Shown piece after piece: positions 56,730 through 64,000 of a stretch of DNA of 64,000 nt. Position 1 is the first letter of the stretch; every line of letters begins with the position of its first letter. A program made the position numbers and the translations under genes. The notes under the pieces are model-generated. The model was given only the letters and a program-made list of their open reading frames with translations. It had not been told where the DNA came from and did not search any database. The stretch comes from Sulfolobus acidocaldarius SUSAZ (GTDB taxonomy: Archaea; Thermoproteota; Thermoprotei_A; Sulfolobales; Sulfolobaceae). The DNA is taken from assembly GCA_000508305.1 (NCBI GenBank), contig CP006977.1, positions 652,621 through 716,620 on the forward strand, in the 5' to 3' direction.

Positions 56730-57466
56730 TTCATTCTATCCGATATGAATCTTAAGGATTCTTTTAAAATTTCCTTGTTATTGTACTGGTTTACTATCTT
56801 TTGCAGTTCATCTCTATCGCTCTTTTTCATCTCTTTAGCTAAACTAATCATTTTAGGAAAGACTCTGATTATATTGTCTACTATTGTCAATGACGCCATT
56901 TGTGAGGTTCTTGAGAGCGGATTAATATCTATAGCTATAACTTTCTTTCCCATCTTAACTAACGCTTCAGTTCTATCCCCATCCTCTAGCCCAACTAAAA
57001 CAACGTCTGCTATATAAATTCCCTTTTTGCTCACCCTTCTCCTTTCACTGAATAGTTCAGGAATAACTGCAGAAGCGTCATCTCCTACTCCCAATACTTC
57101 CTTAGCCCCTGCTCTCTTTAAAACTTCCTCGATTTTCTTCTCCCTATCTAATGTTCTATAGAATAGATTTACCTCGATTTTGGCGTTTATCTCTTCTGCT
57201 AATCTCACTATATCATCTGGTACCAATGCTGCCATATTTCCGTTCACGGATATAACTGGATTCTTAGCAAGTAAGAGCATGGCGACTGCTGCTTTCATAG
57301 CCTTTAAAGCAAATTCTTGGGTTCTCTCTCCAATTAAGTAGTCAAAACACTCTCCTCGTCCGTGTGCTATTAGACCCTGCGGTGCTAGGTAACCGTCTTC
57401 TAATGCTTTTACAACTTTCTCTCTGATAATAAGTGACTCTCTTCTGGGATGATTCTCTGGTATCAA
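56708..57466 (-). CDS. pps: 4-phosphopantoate--beta-alanine ligase (phosphopantothenate synthetase)
   Basis: About 252 aa with [29 protein letters not shown] and [13 protein letters not shown], the archaeal PPS family. It joins phosphopantoate and beta-alanine with ATP. The TTG at 57466 overlaps the stop of the pantoate kinase gene (TTGA), and its product starts MIPENHPR, like known PPS proteins. The longer frame to 57508 would overlap the kinase by 46 nt and is less likely. Confidence 0.9.
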   Translation of the reverse strand: MIPENHPRRESLIIREKVVKALEDGYLAPQGLIAHGRGECFDYLIGERTQEFALKAMKAAVAMLLLAKNPVISVNGNMAALVPDDIVRLAEEINAKIEVNLFYRTLDREKKIEEVLKRAGAKEVLGVGDDASAVIPELFSERRRVSKKGIYIADVVLVGLEDGDRTEALVKMGKKVIAIDINPLSRTSQMASLTIVDNIIRVFPKMISLAKEMKKSDRDELQKIVNQYNNKEILKESLRFISDRMNQLSLSL

Positions 57467-58212
57467 TGAATTAACACTCCATTTGTCGCTGGAGTGTGTT
57501 GTATCCATTCCTTGTTACAATCACCATGCTTGATTATTAAGCCTTTCTTCTTAAATGAGTTCGGTATGTTTGAAATGAAACCTAATTCTTCTGTAAACTT
57601 CCTAGAGACTTCGAAAAACTTAGCTAGATCAGGATTCTTAAGAAATTCCTGAATGTATGTTAATGCGTTCTCATTTTTCCTCAACAAAACTGTAGTAGGT
57701 AATGCCATCTCTGGTTTACTACACACTTGTTCACTCCACGATACGTTGATTTTTTCTGCTTTACCTATCCCTGGTGCTCCTGGAACTTTCCTATACACTA
57801 TCCCTCCTCCAATGTATTCGGCAATTACATCTCCTAGACCATTCTTGTTGATAACCTCACTTTCATGGGCGGTGTAAAGTGCTTCTTTCAAACTTGTTAG
57901 TCCTAGTTCATATGCCAGGTAAGAATAGCCTAAACTGATCGAACCACTTAGACCATATCCGAAGCCCAATGGAACTTGACTCTGAACTGAAATTTTTAGT
58001 TCACCAAGTCTCTTGAGAATTGCTAGATTTGGGAATTCAATTATTTTTCCGTTAAATTCCACCTCAGGTTTGTTTGATCTCTTTCCTCTAACAACTATCC
58101 TAGGTTCAACTACTAATCCTATACCTATAGAACCTGTAGTTAAAGGATTATTAGTGTACACTGGATACCAGACACCAGAGATGTTTAGCGGGACCAATAC
58201 CTCTACATCCAC
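57463..58212 (-). CDS. pok: Pantoate kinase (GHMP family)
   Basis: A 249-aa GHMP kinase with the ATP-loop-like [18 protein letters not shown] and an N-terminal [10 protein letters not shown] substrate region. It phosphorylates pantoate in the archaeal route to CoA. It is translationally coupled to pps. With panB, three steps of the pathway are encoded within 2.3 kb. Confidence 0.9.
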   Translation of the reverse strand: MDVEVLVPLNISGVWYPVYTNNPLTTGSIGIGLVVEPRIVVRGKRSNKPEVEFNGKIIEFPNLAILKRLGELKISVQSQVPLGFGYGLSGSISLGYSYLAYELGLTSLKEALYTAHESEVINKNGLGDVIAEYIGGGIVYRKVPGAPGIGKAEKINVSWSEQVCSKPEMALPTTVLLRKNENALTYIQEFLKNPDLAKFFEVSRKFTEELGFISNIPNSFKKKGLIIKHGDCNKEWIQHTPATNGVLIH

Positions 58213-58234
58213 GCTATAAAAAGGATTTGGTATA

Positions 58235-58660
58235 TTATATTAATTTATACATCATGTCCTCATGATCGAGGTATATTAGACCATTTTTCTTGAGGAAGGA
58301 GTAAATGTTCAGTAACCTTTTAGGAAGTTTATTGTCCACCTCGTTCTTGTACAATCTAAAGTATACCAAGAGTAAATCCATCGTGTCCTTAAACGTAATA
58401 AGGGAACTATTGTCGCCCACTGGAAGGATGAATAGCTGAGGATGAGTAGTTGATCTAATATGCTCGTCTGTCACTATATAACCTTTCTCAAGAATTTGTT
58501 CGCAAAGACTCTGTTTTTGAGGTGATTTCGACATATTTAAGCCTCTGATTAGTCTTTCAATTTCGTCTAATCGTTTCAGGATTAAATCATCGTTCGTAGC
58601 GTATCTTCTTACTACCTTATTTTCACCTGCTAGTAAATAACTTAAAAAGTCATCATCCAT
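58235..58660 (-). CDS. Hypothetical protein, unrecognised
   Basis: A 141-aa soluble protein starting MDDDFLSYLLAGE. It is helical at the N-terminus (LKRLDEIERLIRGL) and mixed afterwards, with one cysteine. The family is not recognised. It lies 22 nt upstream of the pantoate kinase gene on the same strand, so it may be cotranscribed with pok-pps, and it is divergent from moaD-moaE. Confidence 0.6.
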   Translation of the reverse strand: MDDDFLSYLLAGENKVVRRYATNDDLILKRLDEIERLIRGLNMSKSPQKQSLCEQILEKGYIVTDEHIRSTTHPQLFILPVGDNSSLITFKDTMDLLLVYFRLYKNEVDNKLPKRLLNIYSFLKKNGLIYLDHEDMMYKLI

Positions 58661-58696
58661 ATTACTTTTATTGAGTTATAACGGAGGAAGAGGTAA

Positions 58697-59404
58697 ATGA
58701 AAATTAAAGTGAGGTACTTTGCTCTCCTGAGAGACTACACCAAAAAGAATGAAGAAATTATTGAAACTGAGTGTAAAGATGTTGCATGCCTTGTAAGCCA
58801 GCTTGAAAAAGTATATGGAAAAGAGTTTGGCAGGGTGGTTAGAGAGGGTTTTGGTCCAGTTAGGATTGTCATATTAGTTAATGGTAAGGTCAATAATGAA
58901 ATAAGAGAGGGTGATGAAGTTGCTCTTTTGCCACCTCCAGCGGGAGGCGAATTATTTGTGAATTCCCGCTTTAATCTATTAGAGGAGATTAGAAAATTTA
59001 GGGCAGAGGCAACAGAGGAAGTGGGATCTATGGTTATATATCTAGGAATAGTTAAAGGGGCAATTGAGGGGCATAAGGTTTATGAGCTAAGATATGAGGC
59101 ATATAAAGAGTATACAGAAAAGAGGTTAAATGAAATAATAGAGAATTTGCAAACCAAATATAAGGATTTAGTCAAGATGAAGATTCTACATGTTGTAGAT
59201 GATCTTAAGCCAGGTGACGATGTTTTCTTGGTTATGGCATTAGGACGTGGGAGAGGAGACACACTTAAAGCAGTTGAAGAGGCTGTAGAGCTAGTTAAAC
59301 ATACAACAGGTATTTGGAAGCTAGAAATCAGAGATGATGGAGAATATTGGGTGGTTGCAGGAAATACTAGGGTGAAAAGGGATGAGAAAGCCAGTAGCTC
59401 TTAG
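58697..59404 (+). CDS. MoaD-MoaE fusion (molybdopterin synthase)
   Basis: A 235-aa fusion. Residues 1-84 are MoaD, a ubiquitin-like fold ending LLPPPAGG. Residues about 88-235 are MoaE, with the [10 protein letters not shown] active-site segment and RGRGD. MoaD must carry a thiocarboxylate on its terminal glycine, but here the Gly-Gly pair is at residues 83-84 and is followed directly by ELFVNS. Processing after Gly84 would free it. GGAGG and GAGGT just upstream support ATG 58697. It overlaps the thiD-thiN gene by 23 nt. Confidence 0.92.
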   Translation: MKIKVRYFALLRDYTKKNEEIIETECKDVACLVSQLEKVYGKEFGRVVREGFGPVRIVILVNGKVNNEIREGDEVALLPPPAGGELFVNSRFNLLEEIRKFRAEATEEVGSMVIYLGIVKGAIEGHKVYELRYEAYKEYTEKRLNEIIENLQTKYKDLVKMKILHVVDDLKPGDDVFLVMALGRGRGDTLKAVEEAVELVKHTTGIWKLEIRDDGEYWVVAGNTRVKRDEKASSS

Positions 59405-60725
59405 TATTGCAGGGATTGATACTGGTAATGGAGCTGGCGCTGAAAGTGATCTAAAAGTATATGAAATTTTAGGGGTTCACGGAGTTATTGCAGTTACAGC
59501 GTTAACTGCTCAATCAACTACAGGAATAAGAGCTGTGTTACCCACTCCACCTGAATTCCTGAAAACACAATTAGACACTCTATTTGATGATTTTGAAATA
59601 AAAGATGTAAAGATAGGTATGATTTACAATAAGGACCAGTTTGCTATAGTTAGAGATTATTTAAGGGATAAAAGAGTAGTTACTGATCCTGTACTCTTTG
59701 CTAAAGATGGAACTCAGCTTATAAAGGATTTAGAAGAGTATAAGAGAAATATTCTCCGTAATACGACTGTACTGACACCTAACATTCCAGAGGCTTCATA
59801 TCTCTCTAGTATGAAAATATCATCTATAGAAGAAGTAAAATTGGCATGTAAGACAATATCTAAGGACTTTAACATACCATATGTTGTAATAAAGGGCGGT
59901 CATGCTGAGGACGATTACAGTATTGATGTATTATATGATTCTAACAGGGATTTATACTACGGTATCGGATATAAGAGATTAAACCAGAAGCATACGCATG
60001 GTACAGGAAGCGTATTTGCTACTGCAGTCTCAGCAGAATTATCAAAAGGTAACGATATTCTTACCGCATTGAGGCAGGCTAGATCATTATTACAAGACTC
60101 GATATATTACGGTCTTGAAATCGGTCATGGTATAGGTCCGATAGATCCCATGGTTCCTATTGTAAAGAAGAGTATGAAGTTTGATGTTATTCAAGAGATG
60201 ACTAGGTTTTCGCAGGAAGTAGAGTCAGTTGATGGCTTCTACAAATTAATTCCTGAAGTCCAGTCTAATTTGGCTCACTCCATACCTTCACAATATGTAC
60301 GTGGATTAGAGGATATTGCAACATTTAGGGATAGAATTGTTAAGAATTGGGATAACCGAGTTAAAGTTGGCTTGCCTGCAGTTTTTGGAAAACCTACGCA
60401 TACTGCTAGGTTATTGCTATCAATTTTACCTTATGAGACCAAGGCATCAGTTTTAATGAACATAAGATTTGAAGATAAGATAGTAAATCTTCTCAAAGAG
60501 GTAGGGTACAATACGTTGGAGATAAACAGAGAATTAGAGCCAATGAGTAATGTAGAGGGAAAAAGCATGCAGTGGATTGCATCTTATATCCACGAAAATT
60601 ATGGGAGAATACCAAACGTAATTTTCGATAGAGGTGTTAAGGGTAAGGAGGCAATGATTAGATTTTGGACATCATCGATTGATGAGATGATTGATACATT
60701 AAAATATCTCGCCAAAAATTTATGA
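59382..60725 (+). CDS. thiDN: HMP-P kinase/thiamine-phosphate synthase fusion (ThiD-ThiN)
   Basis: A 447-aa fusion. Residues about 1-265 are ThiD ([18 protein letters not shown], then KGGH and [21 protein letters not shown]). Residues about 275-447 are ThiN ([25 protein letters not shown]). The first half phosphorylates HMP and HMP-P, and the second couples HMP-PP with thiazole phosphate. A vitamin transporter at 1279-3560 could deliver a precursor, but the link is only suggestive. Confidence 0.93.
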   Translation: MRKPVALSIAGIDTGNGAGAESDLKVYEILGVHGVIAVTALTAQSTTGIRAVLPTPPEFLKTQLDTLFDDFEIKDVKIGMIYNKDQFAIVRDYLRDKRVVTDPVLFAKDGTQLIKDLEEYKRNILRNTTVLTPNIPEASYLSSMKISSIEEVKLACKTISKDFNIPYVVIKGGHAEDDYSIDVLYDSNRDLYYGIGYKRLNQKHTHGTGSVFATAVSAELSKGNDILTALRQARSLLQDSIYYGLEIGHGIGPIDPMVPIVKKSMKFDVIQEMTRFSQEVESVDGFYKLIPEVQSNLAHSIPSQYVRGLEDIATFRDRIVKNWDNRVKVGLPAVFGKPTHTARLLLSILPYETKASVLMNIRFEDKIVNLLKEVGYNTLEINRELEPMSNVEGKSMQWIASYIHENYGRIPNVIFDRGVKGKEAMIRFWTSSIDEMIDTLKYLAKNL

Positions 60726-60728
60726 GAT

Positions 60729-61262
60729 ATGGATTTAGAGAGAGTTCTTTCAGGAGGAAAGAATCTAGTGAGAACTGGTTGGATGCAAAGGGGAGTTCCT
60801 GGGGGAGTTGGCGAGACTATATCCCAACACAGTTGGGAGGCAGGTGTACTAGCATACTACATTGCCTCCAAACTTAAGGAAAATGGAGTGTATGTGAATG
60901 CCGAAAAAGCAGTAACTATAGCTGTATTTCATGATATTGGTGAAACCTTGCTTGGAGATCTGCCAAAATGGGCTACTGAAAAAATAGGAAATAAGAAAGA
61001 GTTGGAAAGTGAAGCTATCAGAATCCTTGGAATAGGTGAGGAACTCTTTAATGAATATAATTCTAACACAGTAGAAGGTAGGTTAGCTAAATTGTGTGAT
61101 AAGCTTTCCACTTATCTTCAAGCCCTAAGATACTCTAAGCAGGGATATAATGTCAAAGAAATCGTAGAAAATTACAAGACTGAGCTAGAGAGAATAGTTA
61201 ATGAGGAACCATTCAAAATTGTTAAAGATCATATTTACGCTATAGTAAATAATTTAATTTAG
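60729..61262 (+). CDS. HD-domain phosphohydrolase (YfbR-like)
   Basis: A 177-aa HD protein with [15 protein letters not shown] and the catalytic [18 protein letters not shown] further aspartate is in [12 protein letters not shown]. Family members cleave 5'-deoxynucleotides or other nucleoside monophosphates. It follows thiD-thiN by 3 nt and is probably cotranscribed. Confidence 0.88.
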   Translation: MDLERVLSGGKNLVRTGWMQRGVPGGVGETISQHSWEAGVLAYYIASKLKENGVYVNAEKAVTIAVFHDIGETLLGDLPKWATEKIGNKKELESEAIRILGIGEELFNEYNSNTVEGRLAKLCDKLSTYLQALRYSKQGYNVKEIVENYKTELERIVNEEPFKIVKDHIYAIVNNLI

Positions 61263-61288
61263 CGTTAGTCATATTAAATGCGATAATT

Positions 61289-61810
61289 ATGAAGCTTTCA
61301 CCAGGTAAAAATGCACCAGATGTGGTTAACGTTCTAGTTGAAATTCCTCAGGGTTCCAATATAAAGTACGAATACGACGATGAGGAAGGAGTTATAAAAG
61401 TTGATAGAGTACTGTACACTTCCATGAATTATCCTTTCAATTACGGATTTATCCCAGGTACGCTAGAGGAAGATGGCGATCCATTAGACGTATTAGTGAT
61501 AACAAACTATCAGTTATATCCAGGAAGCGTAATCGAGGTAAGACCCATAGGTATTTTATACATGAAGGATGAAGAGGGAGAGGACGCTAAGATTGTTGCA
61601 GTGCCTAAAGATAAGACAGACCCAAGCTTTTCAAACATTAAGGATATTAATGACCTACCACAGGCTACGAAGAATAAGATTGTCCACTTCTTCGAGCATT
61701 ATAAAGAACTTGAACCCGGAAAGTACGTTAAGATATCTGGGTGGGGATCGGCTACCGAGGCTAAGAATCGTATACAATTAGCAATAAAGAGAGTTTCAGG
61801 AGGACAATGA
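61289..61810 (+). CDS. ppa: Inorganic pyrophosphatase
   Basis: A 173-aa class I soluble PPase with YNYGFIPGT-type NYGFIPGTL, the catalytic [12 protein letters not shown] and [14 protein letters not shown]. The sequence agrees with the S. acidocaldarius enzyme as I remember it, a hexameric thermostable PPase, and this is the best species clue in the window. It overlaps the glycosyltransferase gene by 4 nt. Confidence 0.97.
   Translation: MKLSPGKNAPDVVNVLVEIPQGSNIKYEYDDEEGVIKVDRVLYTSMNYPFNYGFIPGTLEEDGDPLDVLVITNYQLYPGSVIEVRPIGILYMKDEEGEDAKIVAVPKDKTDPSFSNIKDINDLPQATKNKIVHFFEHYKELEPGKYVKISGWGSATEAKNRIQLAIKRVSGGQ
61799..61804 (+). promoter_or_regulatory. Ribosome binding site for the GT2 gene
   Basis: GGAGGA, inside the last codons of ppa, lies 2 nt before the ATG at 61807, marking translational coupling. 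Confidence 0.5.
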
Positions 61811-63084
61811 ATACATTTTTTTTACTTATCCCTGGGTTAGTAATTGTAGGGATATTATCCTTATGGAATTTTTTGCAAGGTATATACTATTTATTGGGCA
61901 AATCGCAGAAGGATGACCATAAAACAACCTTTAATAAACATAAAAAAACGTTTAGTATCATAGTTGCTATAAAGGATGAAAGTAAACAAGTTATAGAGTC
62001 ATTAGTGGAAAATTTAAAGAGAATTAAATATGAAAGATATGAGGTTATAATAGTTTCTGATGATGATGAGTCAAAATTCAGGGAGTATCTTGAGATTAAG
62101 TTTCCAGAAAATTTTAGATTAATAAGGAGAGAGAGTAATAGCGGAGGTAAAGCTGGAGCACTTAATTTTGCCTCAAGAATATCTAAAGGAGATTACCTAG
62201 TGTTTATGGACGCAGATGCGAGAGTTAAGGAAGATTTTCTTGAGCGTTTAAACAATAAAGACTATGTTGCATGTTCATTAAAAATAATAATTTATGATAT
62301 CTCAACCAGTATCCAGTCATATTATGCGGAATTTACAGAGAAGGTTATGGATATGATGTTTAAAGGGCGTAGTAAATTAGGTCTACCTATATTTCCAAAT
62401 GGCTCAGCCTTCTCTATCAGAAGGGACACTCTATTGAGTATAGGAGGATGGAAGGAAAACGCGATAGCTGAAGATCTTGAACTTGGAATAAGAATGTATT
62501 TGAACAACCTTAGGAACCTATTTTGTGACGATATTGTCGTATTTTTGAAATCGCCCTATACACTAATGGATCTTTATAATCAAATACAGAGGTGGTCATA
62601 TGGTTCCTCACAACTTCTCAAATCATCATTGAAACTTCTGACAAAAGGTATCAAAGGATTTGAAGGCTTACTATATTCCCAACAATGGGTCATTTATCCT
62701 CTGTTTTTCACAGTTCTTGGTGTTTACGGAATACTTACACCCGTGTTTAATATAACTCAAACATACCTCCTGCTCCTCATCCTTATATATGGTATCTCTG
62801 TTGTTTTTTACTCTCAGGTACTAAACCAGAAAAGGGTTGATATTAAAATATTGAAGACTATACTAGACGCCTCCATGACTGGATATCTTAAAGGACTATT
62901 CGGTTTAAAGTATAAGTGGAGAGTAACTCCAAAAATATTAGATAAAGGGGGTAGATTAATCGAAGATAACAGTATTCCGTTAATAAGCATACCGTTTTAT
63001 TTAATATCCTTTTTCGATGCATCTATGGGTTTTGTACTTTCAAGTATAGTAATTCTATTAGTTGCACTCATTGAATCTTTCTAG
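61807..63084 (+). CDS. Membrane glycosyltransferase, GT2 family
   Basis: A 425-aa protein with an N-terminal membrane helix and a GT-A domain: [16 protein letters not shown] (DxD), and [10 protein letters not shown] with QIQRWSYG (QxxRW, as in processive GT2 enzymes). Four or so C-terminal helices follow. It is likely to add or polymerise sugars at the cytoplasmic face, perhaps for lipids, exopolysaccharide or N-glycans. It is convergent with the TGS gene with no gap. Confidence 0.87.
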   Translation: MNTFFLLIPGLVIVGILSLWNFLQGIYYLLGKSQKDDHKTTFNKHKKTFSIIVAIKDESKQVIESLVENLKRIKYERYEVIIVSDDDESKFREYLEIKFPENFRLIRRESNSGGKAGALNFASRISKGDYLVFMDADARVKEDFLERLNNKDYVACSLKIIIYDISTSIQSYYAEFTEKVMDMMFKGRSKLGLPIFPNGSAFSIRRDTLLSIGGWKENAIAEDLELGIRMYLNNLRNLFCDDIVVFLKSPYTLMDLYNQIQRWSYGSSQLLKSSLKLLTKGIKGFEGLLYSQQWVIYPLFFTVLGVYGILTPVFNITQTYLLLLILIYGISVVFYSQVLNQKRVDIKILKTILDASMTGYLKGLFGLKYKWRVTPKILDKGGRLIEDNSIPLISIPFYLISFFDASMGFVLSSIVILLVALIESF

Positions 63085-64000
63085 TCATGCTGAATGAATT
63101 TCAACTATATCTCCGTCTTCCAAAACGTGATCCGCACCTACTTTCTGACCAGGGAATTTCACCGATTTCCCCCAAACTCTTGCATACCCAAATCCTTCAG
63201 CTAATTCATTATGCAGTTTTCTAGCAACCTCAACAACTGTGGTTCCCCTCTTTACTATTAAGGGTTCCATGGAGGGTTTATCCTTTGGTTCTTTAGTGTA
63301 AACCCTTATTACATCAAGTATTTTGAATATTGCCTCTCTTAATCTATCTGTATCGTTTATTCTTATTACGAGTATCCCCTCTTCTGTGGTAAATTCTTCG
63401 TTGGATACTATTATTGCAGGTTTATATAGGCTAGTGCCGAAAACTTCTCTTTCAATATCATCAAGAGTTACCTCGCCTATTATTTTCACTAAAGCATTTC
63501 TAATACCAAAGCCCTCTAAATACCTTCTTACGTCGTCCTCATTAGTGTTAACTAATTTACCCATATTAACTATTCTTATCCCTAATCTCCCATACCTAGT
63601 TCTATCTATGATTACCTTCCCCTTTGGTTTTCTAAGAAAAATACCGTTGTTTTCTAGGTTGTCTCTTATTGATTTATATTCTTCCTTGTCCTTAACAACT
63701 ATTAATATTCCATCGCTATTTTTTGTCAGTCCTAGAACTCTTCCTATTAGACTTTTTGCCTCAAATATTAGCGGAGGGGTATTTAGCAATTGAATCTGCA
63801 CATCAAGGTACTTCATCATACCCGGTACTGGTAAATCCCGAGGATCTATTTTTACATTTGTGAGTTCTCTCATTAACCTATTTTTAAGCTCGTAGTCTCC
63901 CAATAACACAACCTGTCCAGCTCCCTCTTTTTCAATGAAGAATTGGAGACCCCTTTTTACTGAGGAGCTCTTCCTCCTCTCTAATTCAGCCTCGTCCTTG
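63085..64000 (-). CDS. DRG/Obg-type TGS protein with degenerate GTPase motifs, 5' end outside window
   Basis: Reads to the right edge, so the N-terminus is missing. The visible part ends in a TGS domain (KFPGQKVGADHVLEDGDIVEIH). The core aligns by eye with DRG-type proteins (FFIEKEGAGQVVLLG, PVPGMMKYLDVQIQL), but the motifs differ. G1 is GDYELKNRL with no GK(S/T), the G3 DTPP is NTPP, and the G4 NKxD is replaced by SNEEF. It therefore probably does not hydrolyse GTP, yet remains full length with no frame damage. A GTG at 63909 is internal. Confidence 0.85.
   Translation of the reverse strand, partial: KDEAELERRKSSSVKRGLQFFIEKEGAGQVVLLGDYELKNRLMRELTNVKIDPRDLPVPGMMKYLDVQIQLLNTPPLIFEAKSLIGRVLGLTKNSDGILIVVKDKEEYKSIRDNLENNGIFLRKPKGKVIIDRTRYGRLGIRIVNMGKLVNTNEDDVRRYLEGFGIRNALVKIIGEVTLDDIEREVFGTSLYKPAIIVSNEEFTTEEGILVIRINDTDRLREAIFKILDVIRVYTKEPKDKPSMEPLIVKRGTTVVEVARKLHNELAEGFGYARVWGKSVKFPGQKVGADHVLEDGDIVEIHSA

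Overview
The window reads as a chromosome segment of a Sulfolobales archaeon and most probably Sulfolobus acidocaldarius. It is AT-rich (apparently in the mid-30s % GC) and densely packed. It carries intron-containing tRNAs, archaeal-type replication genes (MCM, Gins23, Orc1/Cdc6, RfcS/RfcL), a CDP-archaeol synthase, a gluconate dehydratase, 3-hydroxypropionate/4-hydroxybutyrate cycle enzymes and a pyrophosphatase whose sequence I recall as that of S. acidocaldarius. Many genes have a TATA-like box about 26 nt before the start codon, as expected for leaderless Sulfolobus mRNAs. Names and family calls rest on reading and memory; no database was searched.

Layout. 0-3.6 kb: end of a tandem AAA ATPase and an ECF-type vitamin transporter (S, T and double-ATPase genes). 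3.8-14.1 kb: an unknown 419-aa ORF, a Sso10a-like DNA-binding protein, an ammonium transporter, a PP2A-type phosphatase, gluconate dehydratase, an MFS transporter with a UspA protein, an amidohydrolase, and tRNA-Tyr and tRNA-Leu, both with introns. 14.1-18.6 kb: small conserved archaeal proteins, dTMP kinase, Clp1-type RNA kinase, a RecA-fold protein and CarS. 18.6-28.3 kb: an information-processing island with MCM, Gins23, a THUMP protein, Orc1-2, a winged-helix protein, MoaC, RfcL, RfcS, PEBP, the proteasome beta subunit and an amidase.

28.6-40.7 kb: an acryloyl-CoA reductase-like enzyme, two unknown proteins, SUMT, a YHS miniprotein, medium and small subunits of a molybdenum hydroxylase with MocA and CoxG but no large subunit, a GTPBP1-like GTPase, ZPR1, Hsp20, divergently transcribed methylmalonyl-CoA epimerase and mutase, a purine phosphoribosyltransferase and an alkaline-phosphatase-superfamily protein. 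40.7-46 kb: a 51-aa membrane peptide, a PYROXD2-like oxidoreductase, a membrane-anchored tandem AAA ATPase, an inositol-phosphatase-family enzyme and thioredoxin reductase. 46-50.6 kb: a pterin-synthesis neighbourhood (DHPS-like, PTPS-like and MptE-like proteins) that encloses an MNT/HEPN-like gene pair.

50.6-58.2 kb: an isopropylmalate-synthase-family enzyme, an MBL hydrolase, two ribbon-helix-helix proteins, a GC-rich structured RNA candidate, a C/D box sRNA, a stand-alone RAM domain, an ABC exporter and archaeal CoA-synthesis genes (panB, phosphopantothenate synthetase, pantoate kinase). 58.2-64 kb: a MoaD-MoaE fusion, ThiD-ThiN fusion, an HD phosphohydrolase, pyrophosphatase, GT2 glycosyltransferase and a TGS/DRG-type protein whose GTPase motifs are degenerate.

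I see no insertion sequences, CRISPR arrays or integrated elements. The most unusual items are the paired RNA signals near 53 kb, the pseudo-GTPase at the right edge, the MNT/HEPN-like pair inside the pterin cluster, the orphan molybdenum hydroxylase subunits, the MoaD-MoaE fusion with a buried Gly-Gly, and a possible frameshifted amidase N-terminus.
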